Positions 25,093-33,436 of a stretch of DNA of 38,675 nucleotides are shown piece after piece. The DNA is taken from NCBI GenBank assembly GCA_024638385.1, contig JAHEKJ010000021.1, positions 1 through 38,675 on the forward strand. Reading direction: 5' to 3'. This DNA comes from Gammaproteobacteria bacterium. Its GTDB lineage: Bacteria > Pseudomonadota > Gammaproteobacteria > GCA-001735895. Within the stretch, counting starts at the first letter, position 1. Each line of letters begins with the position of its first letter. Under the pieces are notes generated by a model that was not told the origin of the DNA, ran no database searches, and worked only from the letters and a program-made list of their open reading frames with translations. The position numbers were made by a program, and so were the translations under genes.

Positions 25093-26802
25093 ATGGCGAT
25101 AGCGACGGCGGAATTCGACTACGTGATCGCAGGCGGGGGCTCGGCGGGTTGCGTGCTCGCCGCGCGACTGGCCGAGGATCCGTCGCTCGCGATCGGCCTG
25201 GTCGAGGCCGGCGGCAACGGCCGCGACCTGTTCATCCGCATGCCCGCGGGCAATGGTTTCGTGTTCGGCAACTCGCGGCTCGACTGGGGCTACGAATCGC
25301 TGCCGCAGGCGGCGCTCGGTGGACGCCGGATCTATTTTCCGCGCGGCAAAGCGCTCGGCGGCTCGTCGATCATGAACGGCATGATCTACATGCGCGGGGT
25401 GCCGGCGGACTACGACGGCTGGCGCGAACGCGGTCTTCGCGGCTGGGGTTTCAGCGAGCTGCTGCCGTATTTCCGGCGCGCGCAGGGGGCACAGCACAGG
25501 CGCGACGCCTGGCACGGCGTCGACGGACCGCTCAAGACCGAGCTGTCGACCAATTTCGGGCCCCTCGAACAGGCTTTCGTCGACGCCGCGCTGGCCGCCG
25601 GGCATAAGTGGGTCGATGATTTCAATGCCGCCGAACGCAGCGGAATCGGCCGCACCGACAGCACCGTCTGCCGGGGCATCAGGCAGTCCACGGCCATTGC
25701 CTATCTCGCCCGGTCGCCGGCCAACCTGAAGATCCTGCACGGGCGCCAGGTGGCGCGCGTTCTCCTCGACCGCCGGCGCGCCATCGGCGTTGAAACCGTC
25801 ACCGGCGAGCGGATTCGCGCGCGCCGCGAAGTCATCCTGTGCCAGGGTGCTTTCGGCACCCCGCAGACGCTGATGCTGTCGGGGATCGGCCCGGCCGATC
25901 ACCTGGCCGCGCACGGCATCGCGCCGGCGGTCGACCTGCCCGGGGTCGGCGCCAGCCTCGCCGACCACGTCGACGTGTCGATCCAGTACGGATCGGGATT
26001 CCCCGACCTGAGCCTGGCCCGCTACCAGCGGCTCGATCGCGCCGCCGGTCTGCTGGCCCGCTGGCTGCTGTCGCGCAAGGGTCCGGGCGCCGGGGCTTTC
26101 TTCTCGACGATCCTGTTCCACGCGCTCGAGGATCCGGCGCTGCCCGAGTTCGAGGTCTACATGACGCCGATGGTGATCGACGAGAACCTGACCGGCGGCG
26201 CCGTCGAGGCGGCGCCGCTGGCGCAGCGGCTGGGCCGCAGGCTGCTGGTGCGGGGGCGCAAGCTGGCCTTGCCGGGGGTGCAGATCGATATCAACCTGGA
26301 GCGGCCGCGCTCGCTCGGCAGCGTGCGCCTGGCCAGTGCCGACCCGCGCGCCTACCCGCTGATCGACCCGAATTACTTTTCCGCGCCGGAAGATCTCGAG
26401 CAGCTGGCGCGGGGGGTTGCGGCGATGCGCGAGGTCATGGCGCAGTCGCCGATCGCCCGCTACCTGAACGGGGAACTCGGCGCCTGGAAGGGCGTGCACG
26501 GCAAGGCCGAAGTCATCTCGGCGATTCGCGCAACGGCCTATACCGGACACCACCCGTGTTCGACCGCGCGCATGGGCGCCGCCGGCGATCCGGCCGCGGT
26601 GCTCGACGTGGATTTGCGCGTGCGCGGAGCCGACGGCCTGCGCGTGTGCGACGCCGCGGCGATGCCGACGCAGATCACCGGTAACCCCAATGCGACCGTG
26701 ATCGCGATGGCCGAGAAGGCGGCCGACCTGATTCTCGGGCGCGACCCCCTGCCGCCCGAGGACCCGCGGCCCGGTCGGGCGGCGGTGGCGGCGAGTCGGT
26801 GA
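25093..26802 (+). CDS. GMC-family FAD-dependent alcohol oxidoreductase (choline dehydrogenase-like)
   Basis: A 569-residue flavoprotein. It has the GGGSAG nucleotide-binding loop (14-19), the GMC signature PRGKALGGSSIMNGMIYMRG, the second signature GAFGTPQTLMLSGIGP and the C-terminal catalytic His in HHPCSTARMG with the TGNPNATVIAMAEKAAD segment. Length fits choline dehydrogenase-like members. It oxidises a primary or secondary alcohol, passing electrons to a quinone or other carrier. It starts 3 bases after the LeuB-like gene and is followed by a GFA-domain protein. The substrate is unknown; a polyol or betaine precursor is possible. Confidence 0.92.
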   Translation: MAIATAEFDYVIAGGGSAGCVLAARLAEDPSLAIGLVEAGGNGRDLFIRMPAGNGFVFGNSRLDWGYESLPQAALGGRRIYFPRGKALGGSSIMNGMIYMRGVPADYDGWRERGLRGWGFSELLPYFRRAQGAQHRRDAWHGVDGPLKTELSTNFGPLEQAFVDAALAAGHKWVDDFNAAERSGIGRTDSTVCRGIRQSTAIAYLARSPANLKILHGRQVARVLLDRRRAIGVETVTGERIRARREVILCQGAFGTPQTLMLSGIGPADHLAAHGIAPAVDLPGVGASLADHVDVSIQYGSGFPDLSLARYQRLDRAAGLLARWLLSRKGPGAGAFFSTILFHALEDPALPEFEVYMTPMVIDENLTGGAVEAAPLAQRLGRRLLVRGRKLALPGVQIDINLERPRSLGSVRLASADPRAYPLIDPNYFSAPEDLEQLARGVAAMREVMAQSPIARYLNGELGAWKGVHGKAEVISAIRATAYTGHHPCSTARMGAAGDPAAVLDVDLRVRGADGLRVCDAAAMPTQITGNPNATVIAMAEKAADLILGRDPLPPEDPRPGRAAVAASR

Positions 26803-26868
26803 CGGGCGGGTCAAACCCGGGTGGTCGCCGACTACCCGATCATCAACTCTGAAAAGGCGGTTCGAGCC

Positions 26869-27303
26869 ATGACTGAAGAACAGACCAGCAGCGCCAGCGG
26901 TGGCTGTTATTGCGGTGCCGTGCGCTACGAAATCCGCGGCCCGCTGCGCGGCGTGGTCGATTGTCATTGCAGCCAGTGCACGCGGCTCAACGGTCATTTC
27001 GGCGCGCATTCGAAGGCGCGAAAATCCGATCTCGCGATCACCCGCGACGCCGGCCTCGCGTGGTTCGACATCACCGACGTCGCGCGCCGCGGTTTCTGCC
27101 GCCGCTGCGGTTCGCCGCTGTTCTGGGAGAATCGCAGGCAGGATGCGATGGGCATAGTCGCGGGCTCGCTGGACGCGCCGACCGGCCTGCGGACGATCGG
27201 CCATATCTTCGTCGCCGACAAGGCGGATTTTTACGAGATTGCCGACGACGCGCCGCGCTTCGCCGGCTCGTCGGAAGGTGGTCTCGAAGGCGACTACCTG
27301 TAG
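26869..27303 (+). CDS. GFA (glutathione-dependent formaldehyde-activating-like/CENP-V) zinc protein
   Basis: A 144-residue zinc-binding protein with the three Cys clusters of the GFA family: GGCYCGAVRY, CHCSQC and GFCRRCGSPLFW. The name comes from Gfa, which was reported to bind glutathione and formaldehyde, but most members have no proven reaction. ATG at 26869 is preferred; the frame reaches back to 26821. It follows the GMC gene by 66 bases. In this catabolic cluster it might handle a reactive aldehyde, which is inference. Confidence 0.9.
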   Translation: MTEEQTSSASGGCYCGAVRYEIRGPLRGVVDCHCSQCTRLNGHFGAHSKARKSDLAITRDAGLAWFDITDVARRGFCRRCGSPLFWENRRQDAMGIVAGSLDAPTGLRTIGHIFVADKADFYEIADDAPRFAGSSEGGLEGDYL

Positions 27304-27360
27304 CGGGATAGTTGCCGACGCCGGGCTCTCCGCCCCGGGCCCCGACCGGCCTCGTCGGCG

Positions 27361-27756
27361 TCAATCGCCGACCCAGGCCACCGCCTCGATCTCGATGAGC
27401 ATGTCTGCCTCGGCCATCGGCGTCTGCACGGTGGTCCGCGCCGGCGGACGGGTCGGAAACGTCTCGCTGAACACGGCGTTCATTTTCTGAAAATCGCGCA
27501 TGTCCCTGAGATAGACGTTGCATTTGAGGACGTCTTCCCAGGTCGCGCCGCCCTCGTTGAGCACGGCCTCGACGTTGGCGAGCGTTTGCCGGGTCTGGCG
27601 GTCGATATCGCCGGCGCCGACGAGCTCGCCGTCGCTGCCCCAGGCCACCTGGCCCGCGGTAAAGACCAGGTTGCCGCCGCGGGTGCCGGGCGAATACGGA
27701 TAGGTCGGGCGGGGTTGAAAGTTCAATTGCTCGGGCGTCAGTATTTTACGTGGCAC
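27361..27756 (-). CDS. RidA/YjgF/YER057c/UK114 family protein
   Basis: A 131-residue RidA-type protein, the normal length. The conserved Arg (ARTTVQTP) that binds the imine or carboxylate and the segments LVFTAGQVAWG, TLANVEAVLNEGGA and MLIEIEAVA are present. RidA hydrolyses reactive enamine/imine intermediates from PLP or amine-oxidising enzymes. The start is a GTG at 27756 with a GAGGAG ribosome site. It stands alone, convergent with the GFA gene. Many amine-related and flavin oxidase genes nearby could make such imines. Confidence 0.92.
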   Translation of the reverse strand: MPRKILTPEQLNFQPRPTYPYSPGTRGGNLVFTAGQVAWGSDGELVGAGDIDRQTRQTLANVEAVLNEGGATWEDVLKCNVYLRDMRDFQKMNAVFSETFPTRPPARTTVQTPMAEADMLIEIEAVAWVGD

Positions 27757-28015
27757 GGTTCGGTCTCCTCGGGTCGGTTCAATGGCCGGTGATAGTTTAT
27801 CGCTCGGGCGCGCCGACACCGAGGCAGGCATCGAAATTCGCAACCGGCCGGGCTCGGCGCCGCGGGCGGCCGGTCGCCAGAAGGCGGCTCGCCGTCGAGG
27901 TCGTGATGTCGCGATCGCGCTCGCCGGGCCGCGCGGATATCGCCCGAACTGGCGGGCGCCGGATTCTCGTTCCGTGGTAGGGCTGGCGAGGCGGATGGGT
28001 TAGACTGGTCGCGTC
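27757..28015. other. Intergenic region, no gene seen
   Basis: About 260 bases between the RidA gene (reverse) and the small membrane gene (forward). No coding frame with a ribosome site is convincing. TAGACT at 28001-28006 is a possible -10 whose start site would lie only a few bases before the ATG at 28016. Confidence 0.5.
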
Positions 28016-28237
28016 ATGGAATTCGGCGTCAATTTCATCCTCGGCGTGCTCGCGATCTGCTACGGCATATACAGCTATATCCAGCGCAAGACCGCGCCCG
28101 AAAAAATCGAAAGACTGCGAATCATGATCGAACGCAACGGCGAGAAAATGGGGCATTCGATCCACCTGTTCGGTTACACCATTCTGCCGATTGCCGCCGG
28201 GTTGCTGCTCTTGCTCGCGCATTTCCGCCATTCGTAG
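28016..28237 (+). CDS. Small two-helix membrane protein (73 residues)
   Basis: Two hydrophobic helices (about 4-24 and 50-68) flank a charged middle (RKTAPEKIERLRIMIERNGEKMG). I do not recognise the family. No ribosome site is visible and the candidate -10 at 28001 sits close to the ATG, so it may be nearly leaderless. The composition and clear helices support a real gene. It lies upstream of zapG but has its own gap. Confidence 0.65.
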   Translation: MEFGVNFILGVLAICYGIYSYIQRKTAPEKIERLRIMIERNGEKMGHSIHLFGYTILPIAAGLLLLLAHFRHS

Positions 28238-28288
28238 CGGCACCGTCTGCGCGCCGGCGGGATTACTTCCCGATGCTCCAGGTTCCGA

Positions 28289-28321
28289 GGCACTCGAAGC
28301 TGACAAAATCCGTCGAGTGCC
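28289..28321. repeat. Inverted repeat upstream of zapG
   Basis: Nine-base perfect arms (GGCACTCGA and TCGAGTGCC) enclose 15 bases. There is no T tract, so it is not an ordinary terminator; it may be an operator or an mRNA end structure for the preceding small gene. Confidence 0.6.
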
Positions 28322-28383
28322 GAACGAGGCCCGGGCGCAGAATCTCGCGGCGCACGCTGTGGATTGGCCGAAAACCCCACCGC

Positions 28384-28422
28384 CAGCCGATTACGGGTAT
28401 AATCGGGCCTCGTAATCGGCTG
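28384..28422 (+). promoter_or_regulatory. -10 element inside an 11-bp inverted repeat before zapG
   Basis: A perfect TATAAT (28398-28403) sits between perfect 11-base arms CAGCCGATTAC (28384-28394) and GTAATCGGCTG (28412-28422). The start site should fall about 28410, 30 or so bases before the GTG at 28443. There is no clear -35, so the palindrome could be a binding site for an activator or repressor. Confidence 0.6.
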
Positions 28423-28442
28423 TCGAAATCGAAGGGGGCATT

Positions 28443-29150
28443 GTGGAGATAACGAGTTCTATCTGGCTGATCAGCCTGATCGCGCTGACCGCCGGCGCCC
28501 TGATCGGCGTGTTGGCGTACCGGCTGTTCGCGCCATCGGTCAAGCAGGCCGAACGGGTCAGATCCGAGTTGCAAGAGGCCCGCGACGAGCTTGGCAGTTA
28601 CCGCGACAACGTCAACGAGCACTTCGACAAGACCGCCGAACTGGTCAACGACCTGACGCAAAACTACGTCAAGGTCTACCAGCATCTCGCCGAAGGCGCG
28701 CAGACGCTCGGCGACGGCAAGCGCTTCGACAACCTGCTCGAACAGCAGTCGGGCAAGGTTTCGATCGCGGTCGACGACGATGCGATCACGCCGGCCGCGA
28801 GCGCCGGCGCTGCGGTGGTCGATGCGGGCGTTCCGCCGGCCGCCGGCGACGAGACTGTCGCGGTGGAGGCAGTGGCAGCGGCAGAGGTCGCGGAAGTGCC
28901 CGCGGCGGGGGCCCCGGAAGCGGTGGCGAGCGCCGAACCGGTTGCGGCGGAGTCCGAACCGGACGGCGAGACCGATGATCGGCAGCCGGCGCGCGAAGCG
29001 CAGCGCCCGGAGGAACCCCTGGAACCGGTTCTCAATGTCGAAGCACTCGGTGAGGCCATCGCAAAATCCGATCGCGAGGGCGACGACGACAGGGCGGACG
29101 CGGTGCCCGAAAGCAAGCGCGAGACCGAAGTCAGGACGACGGCGCATTGA
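28443..29150 (+). CDS. zapG: ZapG/DUF1043 (YhcB) inner-membrane protein
   Basis: A 235-residue protein with one N-terminal helix (about 7-29), a coiled-coil (about 35-60) and the YhcB/DUF1043 segment RDNVNEHFDKTAELVNDLTQ followed by YVKVYQHLAEGAQ. ZapG anchors a cell-shape and division function at the inner membrane in gammaproteobacteria. The C-terminal half (from about residue 110) is long, Ala/Glu-rich and of low complexity compared with the roughly 130-residue E. coli protein. The GTG start has an AAGGGGG ribosome site. Confidence 0.88.
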   Translation: MEITSSIWLISLIALTAGALIGVLAYRLFAPSVKQAERVRSELQEARDELGSYRDNVNEHFDKTAELVNDLTQNYVKVYQHLAEGAQTLGDGKRFDNLLEQQSGKVSIAVDDDAITPAASAGAAVVDAGVPPAAGDETVAVEAVAAAEVAEVPAAGAPEAVASAEPVAAESEPDGETDDRQPAREAQRPEEPLEPVLNVEALGEAIAKSDREGDDDRADAVPESKRETEVRTTAH

Positions 29151-29249
29151 GCCCGTGACCCTGGCGGCGGCGTCGATCCATCTTCCGGCGATTCGCCGGT
29201 GCGCTGCGGCCGACCGACGAACGATCCGGGCGGCCGGGTCGGGCGGCGC

Positions 29250-30797
29250 ATGACTGAACCGGGGTCCCGCGGTAAACGCCGGCGCCGCCGCAAGGCGGCG
29301 GGCGACGCCGCGAGGCGCGACGCCGATACTCGTCTGGGCGGTCTCGTCGGCGGTCGCTATCGACCACTCGATCCCGACGACTTACCGAAAATCGACGCCG
29401 CGGCGCGCGCGATCCTTGCCGACGTCGGCATGGCCGAAGCGCCGGAAATCGTCATCGCGCAGGTCGACGCCGCGGGCGGTCGTCTCGGCGACGACGGCCG
29501 GCTTCGATTCCCGCCCGGTCTGACCGAAAAAGCGCTCGCCGGACTCGCGCGCAATTTCACGCTCTGCGGTCAGGATCCGAATTACGATTTGAAACTCGGC
29601 GGCGCGCGCGTGCACGTCGGTTCCGGCGGCGCCGCGCCGATGATCCGCGACCTCGACAGCGGGCGCTATCGCGAATCGACGCTACGCGATCTCTACGACG
29701 CGGCGCGCCTGGTCGATTGCCTCGAGCATATCGACTTCTTCAGCCGCTCGTTGGTCGCGCGCGACATGCCGGACCTGGGTACGCTCGACGTCAATACCGC
29801 CTACGCGTGTCTCGCCGGCACGCGCAAGCACGTGTTGGCTGCCGCGTCGGAGGCCGCCAGCGTCGCCGAGATCGCGGAGATGTGTTACGCGATTGCGGGT
29901 TCGCGCGACGCGTTTCTCGCGCGGCCCTTCCTGTCGTTGAACTGCAATATCCCGGTGCCGCCGCTGCGCTTCGACCCCGAGTCCTGCGAGGTCGCCGCCG
30001 CGGCGGTACGCCACGGCATCCCGCTGCACGCGAACACCTTCGGCCAGATGGGTGCGTCGAGCCCGGTGACGCCGGCCGGCACGATCGCGCAAACCGTCGC
30101 CGAGACGCTCGCCGGCATGATCTTCGCGTGGCTCGTCGATCCGGCGGCGAAAGTGATTTTCGGTACGCGGCCGATGCTGACCGATCTGCGCACCGGCGCG
30201 ATGAGTGGCGGCAGCGCCGAAGGCGCCGTGGCGATGGCGGCGACCGCGCAGATGGCCAACTACTACGGCCTCGCCGGCTCGACCATCGCCGGCGCCACCG
30301 ACAGCAAGCTCGCCGATGCGCAGAGCGGCTACGAGAAGAGCCTGGCCGTCACCCTTGCGGCGCAGGCCGGCTCCAACCTCGTGACCCAGGCCTGCGGCAT
30401 GCAGGCGAGCCTGATGGGTTGCGCGCTCGAAAGCTACGTCATCGACAACGACATGCTTGGCGCGATCATGAAATCGCTCGCGCCGATCGAGGTCAGCGAC
30501 GAGACGCTCGCGCTCGCCGCGATCGACGAGGTCGCGCACGGCGAAGGGCATTTTCTCGGCCGCCCGGAAACGCTTGCGCGGATGCAGTCGGATTTCGTCT
30601 ATCCCGGGGTCGCCGACCGCCGCGGCATCGACGAATGGCAAGCCGACGGCGGCAAGGACATACGCGCGATCGCGCTCGAGCGCACGCGTGAACTGCTCGC
30701 GACGCACTATCCGCGGCACCTGTCCGCCGCGCTCGATACGCGCCTGCGCGAGCGCTTCGACATCCGCCTGCCGCGCTCCGCGATGGAGGCGGCGTGA
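29250..30797 (+). CDS. MttB/MtgB-family methyltransferase (non-pyrrolysine)
   Basis: A 515-residue protein of the trimethylamine methyltransferase superfamily. The frame has no internal amber codon, so it is the non-pyrrolysine type, like glycine betaine:corrinoid methyltransferases. The barrel segments GGAAPMIRDLDSG, LSLNCNIPVPPLRF and GTRPMLTDLRTGAMSGGSAE are family-like. The first 35 residues are basic and probably disordered. Related enzymes demethylate a quaternary amine; which one is open. No corrinoid protein gene is next to it. Its stop overlaps a PanE-like gene by 4 nt. Confidence 0.88.
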   Translation: MTEPGSRGKRRRRRKAAGDAARRDADTRLGGLVGGRYRPLDPDDLPKIDAAARAILADVGMAEAPEIVIAQVDAAGGRLGDDGRLRFPPGLTEKALAGLARNFTLCGQDPNYDLKLGGARVHVGSGGAAPMIRDLDSGRYRESTLRDLYDAARLVDCLEHIDFFSRSLVARDMPDLGTLDVNTAYACLAGTRKHVLAAASEAASVAEIAEMCYAIAGSRDAFLARPFLSLNCNIPVPPLRFDPESCEVAAAAVRHGIPLHANTFGQMGASSPVTPAGTIAQTVAETLAGMIFAWLVDPAAKVIFGTRPMLTDLRTGAMSGGSAEGAVAMAATAQMANYYGLAGSTIAGATDSKLADAQSGYEKSLAVTLAAQAGSNLVTQACGMQASLMGCALESYVIDNDMLGAIMKSLAPIEVSDETLALAAIDEVAHGEGHFLGRPETLARMQSDFVYPGVADRRGIDEWQADGGKDIRAIALERTRELLATHYPRHLSAALDTRLRERFDIRLPRSAMEAA

Positions 30798-31717
30798 AGA
30801 TTGCGATCGTTGGCGCCGGCGCGATGGGTTCGATCTACGCCGGCCTGTTTGCCGAGGCCGGTCACGAAGTCTGGGCGATCGACATCTGGCGCGATCATGT
30901 CGACGCGATCAACCGCGACGGCCTGCGTGTCGAAGGCGCCAGTGGCGACCGCGTTGTGACCGGAATCCGGGCGACGGCCAATACTGCCGAAGCCGGCGAA
31001 TGCGATCTCTACGTGCTCGCGACCAAGGCTGCCGGCGTCGGTCCGGCGGCCGAGGCCATCGCGCCTTTAATGGGGCCAGAATCGATAGTCTTGACGATTC
31101 AAAATGGGCTCGGCGCGGGCGAGCGCATCGCGCGGTTCATGCCGACCGATTGCGTGCTGCTCGGCGTCGCCGACGGTTTCGGCGCGTCGATGCGAGGCCC
31201 GGGGCATGTGCATCACAACGCGATGAACCTGATCCGCATCGGCGAAATGAACGGCGGCCTGACCGAAAGACTCGAGCGGATTACCGGCATCTGGCGGGAA
31301 GCCGGCTTCAACGCCAGGGCATTCGCCGACATCGAGCAGCTGATCTGGGGCAAGTACATCTGCAACGTCGCTTTCAGCGGGCCGTGCACGGTGTTCGATT
31401 ACACCCTCGGCGAGCTGATGGCGGATCCGGCGGCCTGGGAGATCGCCAGGGGTTGCGCGCGCGAGGTCGCGGCGCTGGCGGCGGCAAGGAAGATCGCCGT
31501 CGACTATGGCGATCCGGCCGAGTACATCGACGCATTCGGCCGCAGGATGCCCGCCGCGCGGCCGTCGATGCTGCTCGACCACCATGCCGGGCGGCGCTCC
31601 GAAATCGACGCGATTAACGGCATGGCGGTCGAACTTGGCCGCGAACTTGGCATCCCGACGCCCTACAATGAAGTCCTCACCGCGATCATCCGCCACCGCG
31701 AAAAGTCCTTCAAATGA
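30794..31717 (+). CDS. Ketopantoate reductase (PanE/ApbA) family protein
   Basis: A 307-residue NAD(P)H-dependent reductase. The GAGAMG loop (7-12), Lys78 in VLATKA, NGLG, the catalytic-type Lys in IWGKYICNVAF and the C-terminal RRSEIDAING segment match PanE. The GTG start overlaps the MttB-family stop (GTGA) and has a perfect GGAGG ribosome site. PanE-like proteins next to MttB-type genes probably act on a related 2-oxo or 2-hydroxy acid rather than in pantothenate synthesis; this is inference. It is followed directly by the hairpin element at 31722. Confidence 0.88.
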   Translation: MKIAIVGAGAMGSIYAGLFAEAGHEVWAIDIWRDHVDAINRDGLRVEGASGDRVVTGIRATANTAEAGECDLYVLATKAAGVGPAAEAIAPLMGPESIVLTIQNGLGAGERIARFMPTDCVLLGVADGFGASMRGPGHVHHNAMNLIRIGEMNGGLTERLERITGIWREAGFNARAFADIEQLIWGKYICNVAFSGPCTVFDYTLGELMADPAAWEIARGCAREVAALAAARKIAVDYGDPAEYIDAFGRRMPAARPSMLLDHHAGRRSEIDAINGMAVELGRELGIPTPYNEVLTAIIRHREKSFK

Positions 31718-31721
31718 GTTA

Positions 31722-31798
31722 GGGGGACAGTTTACTTGACTACCTCAATTCTGCCCTATTTCAGTGCATAATTAGGGTAATCAAGTAAACTGTCCCCC
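31722..31798. repeat. Palindromic hairpin element with perfect 18-bp arms
   Basis: Perfect 18-bp arms, GGGGGACAGTTTACTTGA and its complement, enclose 41 bases; TACC/GGTA extends the match after one mismatch. It lies 4 bases after the PanE-like stop and 6 bases before the stop of the reverse reductase gene. The arms and size resemble REP-type palindromes that are moved by RAYT transposases in gammaproteobacteria. Only one copy is in this window. It could also separate transcripts of two converging genes. Confidence 0.8.
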
Positions 31799-31804
31799 GA
31801 ATTG

Positions 31805-33151
31805 TCAGAGCATGCTGGGGATGTCGGCGGCGAAGGTCGGGAAGGCGTAGAGCTGTTCGGCGACGGCGTCGGCGGTCAGATCATGGCGCATCGCCAGCGC
31901 GAACAGGTGAATCAGGTCGGAGCCGTGGTGGCCGAGCAGGTGCGCGCCGAGAATTCGCCGCGAATCCCGCTCCAGCAATATCTTGGCGAAACCCGCGGGT
32001 TCGGCCTGGGTCAGGGTCGAGAACCAGTCCGACATGTCCGACGTGATCGCGTCGAAATCCATACCCTGGTCTTTCGCTGCGGTTTCGGTCAGGCCGACGC
32101 TGGCGAGCGCGGGAATGGTGTAGACCGCGCTCGGTACGACCCGGTAATCCGGTTTTTGCAACTCGTCGCCGACGATGCTGCGGGCGACGACCTTGCCTTC
32201 ATAGGTCGCCAGCGGCGACAGCTGCGCCGAGTGCACCAGCGCGTCGCCGGCGACCCAGACCGCGGGATTCGATTTCGAACGCAGATAATCGTCGACCTCG
32301 ATGCGATTGCCGTCATGCTCGACCCCGCCGGTCTCGAGATCGAGGTCCTCGACGTTGGCGACGCGGCCGGCGCCGTTGACGACGCGGTCGGCGCCGAGCG
32401 CCTGTGCTTTGCCGTCGTGTTCGAAGCGCACCCGCAGGCGCTCGCCGTCCTCGTCGATCGCCTGCACGTCGACCTCGGTGAGTATCCGGATGCCGATGCG
32501 CTCGCTTTCCTTGCGCAGCGCGGCGACCGCGTCGGCGTCGAGGTTGCCGAGCAGCCGCGGCGCGACCTCGAGAATCGTGACTTTCGACCCGGCGCGCGCG
32601 TAGACGTGACTGAATTCCATCGCGATCACGCCGCCGCCGACGAATACGACCTCTTCCGGCCGCTTGCGCTCGCTCAGCACCTCATCTGACGTAATCATCA
32701 GCTCGGCGCCGGGAATCGACAGCGGGCGCGTCTTCGAGCCGGTCGCGATGACGATGTGCTCGGCCTCGAGGCGTTCGCCGTCGACGTCGAGTGCGCGTTC
32801 GCCGACGAAGCGCGCCGCGCCGGTATAGACGTCACCGCGCTCGCGCGCGGTGGCTTCGAGATTTTTCGGCAGGTCCGCGATCATTTCACGCTTGCGCTCG
32901 ATCAGCCGCGTCCAGTCGAGCCGCGCCGCGCCGACCTCGATGCCGTGCGTCGGCGCGCGCTCGATTTCGTCGAGCGCCATCGCCGCCGCGACCAGAATCT
33001 TCTTCGGCGTACAGCCGCGGTTGGGGCAGGTGCCGCCGAACAGGTCGGGTTCGACAAACGCGATCGACTTGCCGGCTTCGTGCGCGACCTGGGAGACGCC
33101 GAAGCCGGCGTTGCCGGCGCCGACGATGACGATGTCGTAGCGTTTGCTCAT
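31805..33151 (-). CDS. FAD-dependent pyridine nucleotide-disulfide oxidoreductase (Lpd/GR-like)
   Basis: A 448-residue flavoprotein with GAGNAG near the N-terminus, the redox disulfide GGTCPNRGCTPKK (Cys42, Cys47), GGGVIAMEF in the NAD(P)H domain and the FAD segment VWVAGDA. The C-terminal interface motif HPTxxE of lipoamide and glutathione reductases reads FPTFAAD: the His is Phe437 and the Glu is Ala442. The family is therefore clear but a standard disulfide reduction needs a different acid/base. It stands alone between the hairpin element and the GntR operon. Confidence 0.9.
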   Translation of the reverse strand: MSKRYDIVIVGAGNAGFGVSQVAHEAGKSIAFVEPDLFGGTCPNRGCTPKKILVAAAMALDEIERAPTHGIEVGAARLDWTRLIERKREMIADLPKNLEATARERGDVYTGAARFVGERALDVDGERLEAEHIVIATGSKTRPLSIPGAELMITSDEVLSERKRPEEVVFVGGGVIAMEFSHVYARAGSKVTILEVAPRLLGNLDADAVAALRKESERIGIRILTEVDVQAIDEDGERLRVRFEHDGKAQALGADRVVNGAGRVANVEDLDLETGGVEHDGNRIEVDDYLRSKSNPAVWVAGDALVHSAQLSPLATYEGKVVARSIVGDELQKPDYRVVPSAVYTIPALASVGLTETAAKDQGMDFDAITSDMSDWFSTLTQAEPAGFAKILLERDSRRILGAHLLGHHGSDLIHLFALAMRHDLTADAVAEQLYAFPTFAADIPSML

Positions 33152-33436
33152 GCTCGCCTCGCTTGGGACCGTCGTCGAGTCGACGGTCGCGGCTGATGGG
33201 AGATCCTTCGATGATACCGAAAATCGGGCCGGGCTGCCGACCGCCGACGGCCCGTTCGGGGCCGCCGGTTGCTATTGCCGGACTCCGTTGCGCAAACGCG
33301 AGCTGCGATTGCACCGTCTCGGCGCCGTCATCGTCGCGTGATCCGATCGCCGCGGCGGGGCCGCCGCCCGGATTTCGAATCGGTGCCGGATAGTCTGACA
33401 AAATTTCCGATATTTTCGCCAAAACGCCGAATGACT
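33152..33436. other. Divergent gap between the reductase and the GntR gene
   Basis: About 285 bases with no convincing gene. The forward frame before the GntR start is open but has no fitting start codon or ribosome site. No strong reverse promoter for the reductase is obvious. Confidence 0.5.

Noticed and set aside
23806-27204. 1132-codon reverse frame
   Set aside because: It covers the LeuB-like, GMC and GFA genes, all of which have intact motifs on the forward strand. The long frame is a GC-codon artefact.
29682-30719. 345-codon reverse frame inside the MttB-family gene
   Set aside because: Shadow of the forward gene; no motif and no ribosome site.
31722-31798. Rho-independent terminator
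   Set aside because: The stem is strong but the loop is 41 bases and there is no T tract on either side, so a repeat element is the better description.
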